From positions 248,001 to 312,000 of the forward strand of contig JAFDXR010000005.1 of assembly GCA_018267825.1 (NCBI GenBank): a DNA stretch of 64,000 bases, in the 5' to 3' direction. The translations under genes were made by a program, and so were the position numbers. Positions within the stretch are counted from its first letter, which is position 1; each line of letters opens with the position of its first letter. The notes under the pieces were generated by a model. That model searched no databases. It was not told the DNA's origin and saw only the letters and a list, made by a program, of their open reading frames with translations. Source of the stretch: Bacteroidota bacterium (GTDB lineage Bacteria > Bacteroidota > Bacteroidia > B-17B0 > Aurantibacillaceae). Shown here piece by piece: positions 36,401 to 45,097 of the stretch.

Positions 36401-39181
36401 TACAGAAGCTGTTGTTTGTCCGCCAGGTGACCAGGTGTAGTTTGTAGCTCCGCTGGCTGTAAGTGTAGCAGTATTGCCTGAACAGATCGAGGCATTGGTA
36501 ACCGTAAGGCTTGGTAAAGCATTAACCGTTACCGTGCTTACCTTAACCGAAGAACAGGTTCCGTTGCTCCCGGTGACTGTGTAATTGGCTGAAGCTCCCG
36601 GGGTAATAACAACACTTGAGGTTGTTTGTCCGCCCGGAGTCCAGGTATAGGCTGTTGCGCCTGATGCTGTCAGTGTAGTGGTTTGTCCGGCACAAAGAGT
36701 GGGCGAATTCACGGTAAGCGTTACACCAGGTGCAACGGTAACCGAACCGTTAGCCTGCGCTGTACAGGTGCCGGTAGCTCCAAGCACCGTATAATTGGCT
36801 GAGGACGCCGGTGAAACAGTAAATGTAGATCCTGTGGATCCGCCCGGTGACCAGGTATAGTTGGTGGCCCCGGATGCTGTCAGGGTGGTTGTCTGGCCCG
36901 GACATATCGTAGCCGAACTTGCCGTAACAGTAGGGGTTGTAACCACATTTACGGTAGCTGTTGTAGAATTTGTACAGGTACCATTGGCCCCGGTTATTGT
37001 ATAGGTAGTTGTTACTGTTGGCGAAACAGCCACTGTAGCCGTTGTTTGTCCGCCCGGTGCCCAGGTATAATTGGCAGCTCCTGTGGCTGTTAACGTGGTG
37101 GTGCTTCCGATACAGATGGTTGAGCTTGCCACTGCAACGGTAGGTTGCGGCAATACGGTAACCGTTGTGGTCTTGGTCCCTGTGCAGGAGCCCGCAGAGC
37201 CAGATACGGTATAAACCGTTGTGGAAGCAGGGGTTACGGAAATAGATCCTGTATTGGCTCCACCCGGACTCCAGGTAAATGTAGTAATACCGGTAGCGGT
37301 GAGGGTTGTGGTTTGGCCGGCGCAAATCGTGGGTGAGTTAATGGAGATACTGGCACCCGTTCCAACAGTAATAACGATTGGCAAACGGAATGTTCCGGGA
37401 CAGGAACCGGCATAAACGGTGTATGTACCCGCTGCTGTATAGGTTGGCGTCGTGTATGTGTTTCCGCTGGCGATAATGGCTCCGCCGGTAGCTGTGTTAT
37501 ACCAGTCGATGGTAGCAGCCGTATTGGTTGATGCGGCTGTCAGTGTGGTTGACTGGCCGGTACAAAGTGTCTGGCTGGCCGATGTCGTTAATGAATAAAC
37601 AGTTGTTGTTTTAATCTGATTCTTAAGTCCTACATCACCGGAGCTTGCGCCGTTCGGCGGAAATGCAGAGGAAAATGCCGTGGCGTTGGTTGTGCCGTTT
37701 GTACCACCATTTACACTCTGGGTAAATGCACTTCCGTTAGAGGCAATATATCCACCACCACCACCACCACCGGGGCCCTGCCCTTCGCTGGTTGTAGCGC
37801 CGGTTATAACCTGGTTACCGCCATTGCCGCCATTGGCAAGGGCTGTGATCGCCGAAACGGTTCCTAAACTTTCAAGAACAATGGTTCCACCACCACCGGC
37901 TCCACCGGCTCCATCAATACCCTGTGTCGGATTCGAAATATTAAAAGATCCAAACGCATTACCGCCATTATTTCCATTGGCTGTGATCGTACCTGTTCCG
38001 GAAACTGTTCCATAATTGAGCAGGTAAATAATCCCGCCACCGTTTCCACCTGAGCAGGCCCCGGAACCGTTAGATTGGCCGGAGGTCATGTGGCCGGAGC
38101 CACCGCCGCCGCCCATAAATATTTTTCCGGAAGAATAATCCATTGGATGGCCGCCAAAACCTCCGTAATTCGGACGTTTGTAGCTACCCCATTGGGCCAT
38201 ATTCGGCCCTATTGTATTCGGGCTAACCGATGTTGTTGTTGATGTGCCGTAACCACCTTTTCCTCCGCCACTGGATACGACAGATGCACGTCCGGGCCAC
38301 TCCAGGTTAAAGGCTGTTGCATAAGCCGTATTACAAATGCCATAACCATTCCATCCACTGATATTACCGGCGTTGGCACCACCGCCACCACCACAGTTAT
38401 TGGCATTACCACCGCCACCGCCATTAGCCGGTGCACCTTTACATTGCTTGCCAAGGGTATCGATTGCAAGCGCGTTGTTTAAACGGTCGCTTCCGATTCC
38501 TTCTCCTTTTTCTGCCCCGTCATTCGGGTTTTTGGTTGCAAAGTTTCCGTTACCTGTACCCCCATTCCCAACAGCTACACCCCCCCGGAAACCGAGCCCG
38601 TTGGCATTGATCGTACCTCCTGAATTTACCACGGTATTACCATCGACCTCAGCACTAAGAATACCACCTATTGTACCATTCCAGGTATCGGTTGTAAGTA
38701 CACCTCCACTATTAACGGTAAGACTGTTATAGCGTGGAACACGTACTACCTCTACTTTTCCGGCAGCGCTGTATGAATATTTCAAACCGCATACCAACTC
38801 AATTTGTGTAGAAGATATCACCGATTTTACTTCGGCAAACTCGTAATTGCCGCAGCTTCCATAAGAATAAATATTACCGTATGTACTGTCCGGAGCCCAT
38901 ACAGGAACAGGACTGAGTTTCATGAGTGCGCCCTGCATCTGGATTACCATAACGAGATCGCCCGCCGCCAGGTTTCCGGAGAATCTGGCATTTGCGTTCA
39001 GCGAACTGGCTGCCACAGTAATCGTATTGGTACCGGCAGCGGCGTCTGCTGTTAATGATGTAAATTCATTGATTTTGGTATTGGCGGCACTAACCACTTT
39101 AGCACCATCTTTTCCTTTTTGGGCGAAGGTCTGAAACCCAAAAGCTATGCAAATAAACAGGATGTATAATCTGGTTGTCAT
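33440..39181 (-). CDS. Giant repetitive surface protein with gliding-motility-type (T9SS type B) C-terminal domain
   Basis: 1913 residues. After a signal peptide (MTTRLYILFICIAFGFQTFAQ) and a region with VVMVIQMQGAL comes a glycine-rich stretch (about 190-530) with many GGGGG blocks. Then follow about 16 Ig-like modules of roughly 71 residues (about 533-1660), each with the pattern ICxGQxxTLTASGATxYTWxPGG ... YTVTGxxGxC. After these come PKD-like segments (CANFTVSNSSAFSVINIHYG, YAWQFCSGTSTQTNPLI) and the terminal VFTPNSDNVNDFFKI ... IYDRWGLKMYEWDG ... SGTYFYLVDY, the gliding-motility-associated C-terminal sorting domain. It is probably exported by the type IX system and attached to the cell surface as an adhesin. 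Confidence 0.95.
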   Translation of the reverse strand: MTTRLYILFICIAFGFQTFAQKGKDGAKVVSAANTKINEFTSLTADAAAGTNTITVAASSLNANARFSGNLAAGDLVMVIQMQGALMKLSPVPVWAPDSTYGNIYSYGSCGNYEFAEVKSVISSTQIELVCGLKYSYSAAGKVEVVRVPRYNSLTVNSGGVLTTDTWNGTIGGILSAEVDGNTVVNSGGTINANGLGFRGGVAVGNGGTGNGNFATKNPNDGAEKGEGIGSDRLNNALAIDTLGKQCKGAPANGGGGGNANNCGGGGGANAGNISGWNGYGICNTAYATAFNLEWPGRASVVSSGGGKGGYGTSTTTSVSPNTIGPNMAQWGSYKRPNYGGFGGHPMDYSSGKIFMGGGGGSGHMTSGQSNGSGACSGGNGGGIIYLLNYGTVSGTGTITANGNNGGNAFGSFNISNPTQGIDGAGGAGGGGTIVLESLGTVSAITALANGGNGGNQVITGATTSEGQGPGGGGGGGYIASNGSAFTQSVNGGTNGTTNATAFSSAFPPNGASSGDVGLKNQIKTTTVYSLTTSASQTLCTGQSTTLTAASTNTAATIDWYNTATGGAIIASGNTYTTPTYTAAGTYTVYAGSCPGTFRLPIVITVGTGASISINSPTICAGQTTTLTATGITTFTWSPGGANTGSISVTPASTTVYTVSGSAGSCTGTKTTTVTVLPQPTVAVASSTICIGSTTTLTATGAANYTWAPGGQTTATVAVSPTVTTTYTITGANGTCTNSTTATVNVVTTPTVTASSATICPGQTTTLTASGATNYTWSPGGSTGSTFTVSPASSANYTVLGATGTCTAQANGSVTVAPGVTLTVNSPTLCAGQTTTLTASGATAYTWTPGGQTTSSVVITPGASANYTVTGSNGTCSSVKVSTVTVNALPSLTVTNASICSGNTATLTASGATNYTWSPGGQTTASVSLSPTVSTNYTVTGATGSCSSTATTTVTVTTTPTVSVASVTICPGQTATLTASGATNYTWSPGGVAGSTYTTAPASNSTYTVTGANGSCTTQATASVTVGSSISITVNSPTICAGQSATLTASGATTYTWLPMGTNASTVAVNPGVTTTYTVNGTNGSCTGSGTSTVTISTPPTLTVTSASVCSGSSATLNVSGATNYTWTPGGQTTASVVVTPATTTNYTVTGATAFCSNTVTTSVTVTQTPTVSVASVTICPGGTGTLTASGATSYTWSPGSSTGTTYTANPGSTSTYTVLGANGTCTALATASMVVGSGISITVNSPTVCAGQTATLTASGATTYTWAPMGTAASSVAVTPASTSIYTVTGTVGTCTGSSTSTVTISSPPTLTVTSAAICSGDNATLTVSGATNYTWSPGGQTTNTISVSPATTSVYTVTGATAFCTGVSTTTVSVTQTPTVSVASATICAGGTGTLTASGATAYTWTPGSIAGATYTDSPAASSTYTVLGANGTCTAQATGNISVVSALVLSVNSATICTGQSATLTVSGASGYTWTPGGATTSSIAVSPASTSVYSVTGSSGSCAASATTQVLVNAVPVLTVNPAAICIGQTATLTASGATTYTWSTGANTNTVSVTPPSTTVYTVTGQSNGCTAVMNPTVTVTPLPSLTLTASATSVCAGQSATLTATGATNYQWLPGGQNTSVITVTPASTTSYSVTGDNGGCQVTNTIQVMVVTPASVSLTSDVNSGCSTLCANFTVSNSSAFSVINIHYGDGATGAALNHCYPTAGTYSAYAVCTGTNGCTSTDTLNIPITVFANPTASFNMPGGDVVTIGSSIQVNNTSANAATYAWQFCSGTSTQTNPLITPADTGNCCIQLVALSGAGCTDTVVKCVRVINEATILIPNVFTPNSDNVNDFFKITSNGIKTLHCAIYDRWGLKMYEWDGINGYWDGKTKSGASVPSGTYFYLVDYTDIKDTTKTEKGYLSLLKD
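34200..37590 (-). repeat. Tandem Ig-like module array with three-module higher-order repeat
   Basis: About 16 modules of roughly 212 bp inside the giant gene. Modules fall into three types by their first strand: A (TPTVSVASVTICPG), B (ISITVNSPTxCAGQ) and C (PPTLTVTSAxxCSG). The order A-B-C recurs about four times with a period near 630 bp; A-type module starts lie near 36911, 36287, 35651 and 35023. This indicates growth of the array by duplication of triple units. Confidence 0.85.
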
Positions 39182-39221
39182 GATCGTTTATTTTTTTCAC
39201 CTCGATACTTCGGGAGGCTAC

Positions 39222-39229
39222 CAAATATA
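39222..39229 (-). promoter_or_regulatory. Candidate -7 box of the giant surface protein gene
   Basis: TATATTTG on the minus strand matches TAnnTTTG exactly and ends 40 bases before the ATG. No TTG is found at the expected -33 distance, so the assignment is tentative. Confidence 0.35.
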
Positions 39230-39244
39230 AACAAATTCAATCCA

Positions 39245-40504
39245 TTATTTAATTTCATTGAGTAAAACACCTATGTACTCTGAGTAATTCCAGGGCTCGT
39301 TCTGATACAGACATCCATCAAAACTGAAGATGAATTTTAAATTCAGGATGGAAAACAGCGCCAATATTACCAATGACCACTTCAGTTTTTGGCGTGAGAA
39401 CCAGCAAACCGGAATGAAGAGCAAAGGCACAATATCGTTTATGGCGCGGTGACCAAAACCACATCCGAGTGAAGTGCTCCACCAACTGCTGTATATAAGT
39501 ATATATACGCAAATGCCTACAAAAACAGGTACCCGCAGTGCATGACGCTGGCCTGCATACAATACCAGGATGAACAATAAAGCCGGGTAATAAATGAAGA
39601 GACCATTATTTGAGGAAAACAGTAATTCTAACAGGTGCTGCCCGGAAAATGAGGTGAATCCTTCATTTTTGTAGGGCTGTACAAACATATTTCCAAAAGC
39701 ATAACGATAATATAACAGTTGCGGCAAAACGATAAGCACACCGGAAATCAATGCCATCAGGAACCAGCGTGTTTTCATCCATTGCCTGATAGCAGCCTGT
39801 GTTTCTTTGGGCAATACAAAAATTGAAAAAGGAAGAAAGACCAGGACAAAAACCGCATCAATGGGCCGTATGATGACATAGAGAGCTGCCCATAAAAGCA
39901 TAAAGAAAAGATGACGTGCATGTCGTGTACCAAGCCATGTATCTGCCTGGTATATAATGGCTGCAAGCACACAAAATGAATAGATGTGTGACATGCCTCC
40001 CTCGAAAATACCGTAATAAAAAATACCGGTACAGCAGATCATAAAGGCCAGCAGAAGCGCAGACACAGATAATGACAGACGCCGGCTGAAAAACAGAAAC
40101 ATAAAATACATGCCAAGCGTGAGGTAAAAGCAGCCGGCTATATCAACCGACCGGAGATAGGGTTCGGAGTAGCCTGTTTTATCGGCAGCAAAGGCATGTG
40201 CCGTAAACCAGAAAGGACTTTGCAGAAGTGCCACACCATAGGGATATTTGGTTATGATGGTTTGCCGCGTCGTATCAAAATAAAATCCGTTGCCTGTGAG
40301 TGAGTCTGCATGGGCTAAGAAGCGTGATGCATCGAGTTTATAGATAAAGGTTGCCGGGAGATAAACATTATATCCTGCTTTATCGGCCCAGAGCTCTGCA
40401 TGGTAGGTAAAAGGTTTTGCATGACTGTGGCGGTTTAACGACAAAAACACAAAAAGGCCGAATAGGATCAGGAAGACCAATCGTATTTTGAGTTTGGAAG
40501 GCAT
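39245..40504 (-). CDS. Multi-pass membrane protein, GT-C glycosyltransferase-like
   Basis: 419 residues from ATG 40504 (MPSKLKIRLVFLILFGLF). The frame is open to 40564, but that extension runs through the terminator at 40524-40558 and is rejected. About eleven hydrophobic segments are visible, with an early non-membrane segment YHAELWADKAGYNVYLPATF, which resembles the first loop of ArnT/PMT-like GT-C proteins, where an acidic residue activates the acceptor. Such proteins transfer sugars from lipid carriers. No family name is certain. It lies 63 bases upstream of the giant surface protein. Confidence 0.75.
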   Translation of the reverse strand: MPSKLKIRLVFLILFGLFVFLSLNRHSHAKPFTYHAELWADKAGYNVYLPATFIYKLDASRFLAHADSLTGNGFYFDTTRQTIITKYPYGVALLQSPFWFTAHAFAADKTGYSEPYLRSVDIAGCFYLTLGMYFMFLFFSRRLSLSVSALLLAFMICCTGIFYYGIFEGGMSHIYSFCVLAAIIYQADTWLGTRHARHLFFMLLWAALYVIIRPIDAVFVLVFLPFSIFVLPKETQAAIRQWMKTRWFLMALISGVLIVLPQLLYYRYAFGNMFVQPYKNEGFTSFSGQHLLELLFSSNNGLFIYYPALLFILVLYAGQRHALRVPVFVGICVYILIYSSWWSTSLGCGFGHRAINDIVPLLFIPVCWFSRQKLKWSLVILALFSILNLKFIFSFDGCLYQNEPWNYSEYIGVLLNEIK

Positions 40505-40523
40505 GCTTTGGAAAATTACACAT

Positions 40524-40558
40524 AAAAAAAATCCCCTCAAATGCTTGAGAGGATTTTT
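40524..40558. terminator. Bidirectional terminator hairpin
   Basis: ATCCCCTCAA and TTGAGAGGAT form a 10-bp stem with one mismatch and a 4-base loop. A seven-A run on the left (T on the minus strand) and TTTTT on the right allow use in both directions. It ends the gene at 40610-41047 on the minus strand. Confidence 0.8.
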
Positions 40559-40609
40559 AAGCAACTTAAAGTTTAACCCTTAATTATAACCCTTACAGCT
40601 GCCGTATTT

Positions 40610-41047
40610 TTAGTTGAGCTTGAACGGAGGAATTTTTCCTTCTTTCATCAACTGAACACTTTTTTTCTTATGGTCTTCAAAGCTACCAAATGCCAGGGCA
40701 TCCAGCATCTCTTCGCGTGTCATATTTGGATTACCAAATTGTTTACGAATATCGTTTGAGCAACGGTCCACGTATTTTTCAAATTTTGATGGCGCCCAAA
40801 GGTATTCCTTCTTCACGGTTTCTTTCTCAAGCTTGAACTCCTCAGGCAAGCCACCTTCGATTTTTGATTTGATCTCCAATCCCTCGTACGACTTCGGCAA
40901 TTGGCGGTTATCAAATAAAAATGGTTTTGAAATCATGATCACATGTTTCTTACGTTTTGGGTCGATCATGGACAGGCCCTCAATACGCAGACCTTTTTTC
41001 TTAAGTCCACCATATTTACTTTCAAAACTCTTTAGTATCTCGAACAT
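40610..41047 (-). CDS. Hypothetical protein, unrecognised
   Basis: 145 residues, soluble, rich in Lys and Glu, no signal peptide. The N-terminal half (MFEILKSFESKYGGLKKKGL, KRKKHVIMISKPFLFDNRQL) looks alpha/beta. The C-terminal half has charged helices with NMTREEMLDALAFGSFEDH. No motif points to an enzyme. It is flanked by a 198-base gap upstream and a terminator downstream, so it is expressed alone. The coding character is good (long open frame and terminator position). Confidence 0.65.
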   Translation of the reverse strand: MFEILKSFESKYGGLKKKGLRIEGLSMIDPKRKKHVIMISKPFLFDNRQLPKSYEGLEIKSKIEGGLPEEFKLEKETVKKEYLWAPSKFEKYVDRCSNDIRKQFGNPNMTREEMLDALAFGSFEDHKKKSVQLMKEGKIPPFKLN

Positions 41048-41155
41048 GGCTATTAGAATTTATTAACAAAGTTCGGAATTAAATTGTTAATAAAGTAGCT
41101 TTTTAGACGAACCCGTCCTTTTATCGTCCAAAATTTTGTTGAAAATCAGTTCATT

Positions 41156-41172
41156 ACCGGTTAAAAACCGGT
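41156..41172. repeat. Perfect 7-bp hairpin in an intergenic region
   Basis: ACCGGTT, AAA, AACCGGT. It lies in the 198-base gap between the hypothetical gene at 40610-41047 and the DUF3352-like gene. There is no T-run on either strand directly after it. The rest of the gap shows no gene. Confidence 0.5.
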
Positions 41173-41245
41173 TGATGGACGGAGGAAAGCAATTTCAAAT
41201 TGCTGAAAATCAAGACCTTAATAATTAAAACCAGCCCTGTTAGAA

Positions 41246-43819
41246 CTATTTAGTACACTTTACCAAATTATTATCTATAAGTAAAAGATAGTTTTTGTTA
41301 TCGTTAAACAGGTCGTACGACATCACATGGCGGGAACATCCGGATAAAGACCGGATCCGCTTTCCATCAGCCAGGAGTACATCCACTTTATTACCCGCCC
41401 GGTCGAATGCCAGCACCTGTTTCCCTCCCGCAGCCTCAACCTGGCAAAGCACCTGGTCGTATACCGCTGAACTGCTGAAACCCTCTCCCAGTTTAGACCC
41501 GAACAGATCATATATATAAATACCTCCTTCGCCGTAGAGCACCAGGTCAACCTGTTTATCTTCATTCACGGCGAAATACGACGCATTGAAATCATGTATG
41601 TCGTTATCCAGTTTGATGATCTCTTTTTTATCCTCAAAATTGATTTTGCAAAGACTGTTATCCTGATTATTGATGTATATAATGCGGGTTGACTGTATGC
41701 TCTTTCCGGCTTCAACATAAAAGGATTTGAGGTGCGCTGCCACCTTGTTGGTCAATCCGACGCGGCCATCGCCCTTACGACTGAATACATAGATCTTACC
41801 GGCTTCATCGGCTGTCACAAGGTAATCGCTGCCGGCTACTTTAATGTACTGCACCGGGAGGCTCACCACATCCTCTGTTCGTACCGGCACAAAACCCTCG
41901 GTCCTGATTCCGTACATAGAGTAGTTATAAATTTTGTGGTCGGCACACGATACAAACACGCGGTAGTCTTTATTCTGATCGTAATCAAAAAGACTAATGG
42001 CTCCCGTGATTTTTGCCGGTAAACGAACCGGGTATCCCTGCACATAGTTCCCATTGCGGTCGATCAGGTGCAGGTAATTATCGGTATTGAAAAAGATCTG
42101 AAATTTATTATTTCTGAAAATATCGACTGTGTAGATGGCAGACCTGATCGGCTCATTTATTCTTTTCTTCCATATCACGGAACCGGTAGCCGTGCATAAA
42201 TACAGGCTTTGCTGTTCATCCTGGAAAACCAGTTCGTTTTCTCCTGTGCTGTGATTTTTAAAAGGATATACCGGTGTCTGGATAGTTGTATCGGCTTTAA
42301 GTGTCCACAGGTAAGATCCATTACTGTCAAAGGTTTCAGCCTGCCTGTATTGAATATTGATCCGCGTTACGAATTCGTTTTTGGCATTGGTCGCTGTGAG
42401 GCAGATGTGAGAAATCTGTTCTTGTTTTCGCCTAAAATCTTCCCATACGATCAATCCTTTCTGCTTATACACTTTCATCAGCGAAGGGTTTTCGTAGTAT
42501 ATAAAGTTACTTTGCTGCATCAGGTTCTGGCTGGCAAACTGCATGAATTCAGCGTTTGTAAACAACAGATCGCCGGCCAGGTAGGTATCGAGATAGTCCA
42601 TGGCATCGGTTACGGATTCAAACACGAACAAATGATCGTCCATCACACACCAGACTTCGCCTTTTCCAAGCAACCTGTTAAAAACAGGCCTAACCTTCAC
42701 CATCGGAACCATGCGTGGGTGTTTTAATACGCTGTCGCCAAGGATCTGCAACATAGCGTGGACCTGACTTGTATCGATCAGGCTGTACACCTTCATGTGT
42801 GCCAGTCGACTGTTATGATTGCTGTAATTCACACTGGTGATCTGCCCGCCCAGGTTAGCCGTAAATTCTTTTTCTATGTTATAAAGCGCACTATCGTTGA
42901 GTTGCTTCCATTGTTTTTCTGAAACCGGGTCAGCCTCTTCTTTCAGAAGCTGCGCGGTATTTTTGACAATGCTCACACTAAAGCTTACGGTTGCCTTTGG
43001 CAGCAGATCTATACAGTCTATGGAACCGGCAGGCTCATGATACAGGGTTTGCCAGGCCGAAGAAGCCAGGGGTTTCACATAACCGGTAAGGTTCATGGTA
43101 TTGGGGGCGGTTTGTACATTGAACATGCTCTCCCCGTTTATGAGTTCGTGGTTGAACAGGGGTTGCTCATGGGTGAAGTATATATTAAAAAAATCGTCGT
43201 TATCGAGCACCTTCAGGGCATTATAGCTGCTGTCGACAGCCATGCTCTGCTTCGTTTCAATGGCTATGGCATCACTCAGCAGCGACACATCCGAACTGAT
43301 CATGATAATTTCTTCATGCAATGTGATATACCAGTCCTGCCCCGGAGAAACAGGTGCCACATAGACTCCGGAAGTTACATTCTTTGCGGGTTTCAATTGC
43401 TTTGCAAGGTAATCAGAGATCATGGCTACATCGCCGCGTTCCTTAAGACCGAAGACGATGAGATTCCCTATGTTTTTGCCCCGTTTGTAAAAAGCATCGT
43501 ACATCGCATTATCTTCCAGCAGCGGGCTTACATTATCGTCGAAACCCGGCAGCGACTCAAAATAATGAAGGGCGGCTTCTGTGGATTTAATGACGGTTGA
43601 GGAATCCAGAGCCTTCCAGATCAGGTTCTGGCGGGTCAGTTTATTGGATAGTTCTTTGAAGCTATTGGTTTGTATAACGCAAAAGGCGCCTGCGGGAAGA
43701 TGTGCTACAGGATCGGACGTGGGTTTTTTATTATTCCTGATATGAATATATCCCCACACGCCGGCAACAACAGCCGCAGCGATAAACAGCCAGAAACCTA
43801 TAAGCCGGAGTTTAGACAA
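41246..43819 (-). CDS. Membrane-anchored protein, DUF3352-like domain plus beta-propeller
   Basis: 857 residues. One N-terminal membrane segment (LIGFWLFIAAAVVAGVWGYI) leaves the rest outside the cytoplasm. Residues about 40-480 have the DUF3352-like pattern (LPAGAFCVIQTNSFKELSNKL, GLKERGDVAMISDYLAKQL, LIDTSQVHAMLQILGDSVL). Residues about 490-857 contain PQQ/WD-like propeller strands (GSYLWTLKADTTIQTPVYPF, LYLCTATGSVIWKKRINEP, DNYLHLIDRNGNYVQGYPV, GEGGIYIYDLFGSKLGEG). The function is unknown; propellers of this kind often bind partner proteins in the periplasm. RNase HII is encoded 84 bases upstream on the same strand. Confidence 0.75.
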   Translation of the reverse strand: MSKLRLIGFWLFIAAAVVAGVWGYIHIRNNKKPTSDPVAHLPAGAFCVIQTNSFKELSNKLTRQNLIWKALDSSTVIKSTEAALHYFESLPGFDDNVSPLLEDNAMYDAFYKRGKNIGNLIVFGLKERGDVAMISDYLAKQLKPAKNVTSGVYVAPVSPGQDWYITLHEEIIMISSDVSLLSDAIAIETKQSMAVDSSYNALKVLDNDDFFNIYFTHEQPLFNHELINGESMFNVQTAPNTMNLTGYVKPLASSAWQTLYHEPAGSIDCIDLLPKATVSFSVSIVKNTAQLLKEEADPVSEKQWKQLNDSALYNIEKEFTANLGGQITSVNYSNHNSRLAHMKVYSLIDTSQVHAMLQILGDSVLKHPRMVPMVKVRPVFNRLLGKGEVWCVMDDHLFVFESVTDAMDYLDTYLAGDLLFTNAEFMQFASQNLMQQSNFIYYENPSLMKVYKQKGLIVWEDFRRKQEQISHICLTATNAKNEFVTRINIQYRQAETFDSNGSYLWTLKADTTIQTPVYPFKNHSTGENELVFQDEQQSLYLCTATGSVIWKKRINEPIRSAIYTVDIFRNNKFQIFFNTDNYLHLIDRNGNYVQGYPVRLPAKITGAISLFDYDQNKDYRVFVSCADHKIYNYSMYGIRTEGFVPVRTEDVVSLPVQYIKVAGSDYLVTADEAGKIYVFSRKGDGRVGLTNKVAAHLKSFYVEAGKSIQSTRIIYINNQDNSLCKINFEDKKEIIKLDNDIHDFNASYFAVNEDKQVDLVLYGEGGIYIYDLFGSKLGEGFSSSAVYDQVLCQVEAAGGKQVLAFDRAGNKVDVLLADGKRIRSLSGCSRHVMSYDLFNDNKNYLLLIDNNLVKCTK

Positions 43820-43903
43820 AGCAGTATAAATGTAGGCCTATATACGGCTGACGAATATCAGCGAAGGGCTATTTTATTAATAAGGGATTGTGAATTGAAT
43901 TGC

Positions 43904-44503
43904 TCAGAACTCCAGTTCCAGTTGTGACGGCAGGAGCTGAAAAGTCATGCGATGCAGTGGTGTGGGTCCGAACTCACGGATGGCATCCCGGTGTTTCTTT
44001 GTAGGATAGCCCATATTCTGCTCCCACAGGTAATGCGGATACATGACTGCAGCCTGCTTCATAAAATCATCACGGTATGTTTTGGCCAGGATGCTTGCAG
44101 CAGCAATACTCAGGTATTTACCATCCCCTTTGATGATGCAATGATGCGGAATATCTTTGTATTTTTTAAACCTGTTACCATCAATAAGCAATTGCTCCGG
44201 TCTCTGGGCCAGCTGATCGAGGGCGCGGTGCATGCCCAGGAATGAGGCATTCAGAATATTGATCTCATCGATTTCTGTATTCGATACTTCGGCCACAGCC
44301 CAGGCGATGGCATCTTTTTCAACAACCTCACGGAGATCGTAGCGTTGCTTCTCGCTTAGTTTTTTGCTGTCATCGAGGAGCTTATTCCTGTAATTCTTAG
44401 GCAATATAACAGCAGCCGCGAACACAGGGCCGGCCAGGCAGCCCCGCCCTGCTTCATCGCAGCCGGCTTCTGTTAAATGTTTATCGAGGTAGGATTTAAG
44501 CAC
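43904..44503 (-). CDS. rnhB: Ribonuclease HII
   Basis: 199 residues of the type 2 RNase H family. The catalytic acids are visible in [19 protein letters not shown] (Asp18, Glu19), LLIDGNRF and [24 protein letters not shown] and [16 protein letters not shown] are further family marks. It cleaves RNA in RNA-DNA hybrids, including single ribonucleotides in DNA. The length is typical. It follows the peroxiredoxin gene by 7 bases on the same strand. Confidence 0.96.
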   Translation of the reverse strand: MLKSYLDKHLTEAGCDEAGRGCLAGPVFAAAVILPKNYRNKLLDDSKKLSEKQRYDLREVVEKDAIAWAVAEVSNTEIDEINILNASFLGMHRALDQLAQRPEQLLIDGNRFKKYKDIPHHCIIKGDGKYLSIAAASILAKTYRDDFMKQAAVMYPHYLWEQNMGYPTKKHRDAIREFGPTPLHRMTFQLLPSQLELEF

Positions 44504-44510
44504 CCGGCGC

Positions 44511-44981
44511 TTAGTTCAGTTTTTCGAGACAGGCCTTGATCGCGGCGAAATTTGGTTGCTCGCCCGCGTTCTCAAGTACTTCGGCCAGTTGCACAATGCC
44601 GTTTTTATCGATCACAAAGGCACTGCGTTTTGATACGCCATGCATGCCGAAACCGAATGTTTCATATAAAGACCCGTAATTGCGTGATGCTTCTTTATTG
44701 AAATCCGACAATAAGTCGAAGTTGTAGTTTTGCGACTCTTTGAATTTACCCAGTGTAAAGAGTGAATCAACCGATATACCCAGTACTACGGCATTGAGTG
44801 AATTATACATGGCGTAGTTATCGCGGATGGAGCACAGTTCTGCCGTGCACACGCTGGTAAAGGCCAGCGGGAAAAACAGAATCACTACGTTTTTACCTTT
44901 ATAGTCGGAAAGTGCGATTTCTTTTTTTTCCGTATTGAATAATTTGAATTCAGGGGCTGTTTGTCCGATCTGTAGTGCCAT
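44511..44981 (-). CDS. Peroxiredoxin (AhpE/Bcp-like)
   Basis: 156 residues of thioredoxin fold. The peroxidatic site is [14 protein letters not shown] with Pro38, Thr42 and Cys45; Cys50 follows within the same helix as a possible resolving residue, as in atypical two-Cys enzymes. An Arg is expected later in the fold. It reduces peroxides in the cytoplasm. It is divergent from a second, AhpC/Prx1-type peroxiredoxin at 45098, and the 116-base gap probably carries both promoters. Confidence 0.92.
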   Translation of the reverse strand: MALQIGQTAPEFKLFNTEKKEIALSDYKGKNVVILFFPLAFTSVCTAELCSIRDNYAMYNSLNAVVLGISVDSLFTLGKFKESQNYNFDLLSDFNKEASRNYGSLYETFGFGMHGVSKRSAFVIDKNGIVQLAEVLENAGEQPNFAAIKACLEKLN

Positions 44982-45055
44982 GGTGTTTTTATGTTTGTTA
45001 ACGGTTTTTTAATTAAACACCCAAAATAAATATGGGTTTAAACAAAGTTATGTTA

Positions 45056-45063
45056 TAATTTTG
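45056..45063 (+). promoter_or_regulatory. Candidate -7 box of the AhpC/Prx1 gene
   Basis: TAATTTTG matches TAnnTTTG exactly and lies 35 bases before the ATG at 45098. TTT at 45036-45038 stands 17 bases upstream in the -33 position instead of TTG. Confidence 0.45.
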
Positions 45064-45097
45064 TAGGCTCATTGTAAAACCATAAAAAAATATAAAT

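Noticed and set aside
34200-37590. Regular DNA repetition that could suggest a CRISPR array or satellite DNA
   Set aside because: The period of about 212 bp is in frame and encodes Ig-like protein modules; there are no short identical repeats with unique spacers.
37680-38015. Proline-rich plus-strand open frame
   Set aside because: It is the complement of the glycine-rich coding region of the giant surface protein.
39245-40564. Longer version of the GT-C-like protein starting at 40564
   Set aside because: Its first 20 codons run through the terminator hairpin at 40524-40558; ATG 40504 is followed directly by the first membrane helix.
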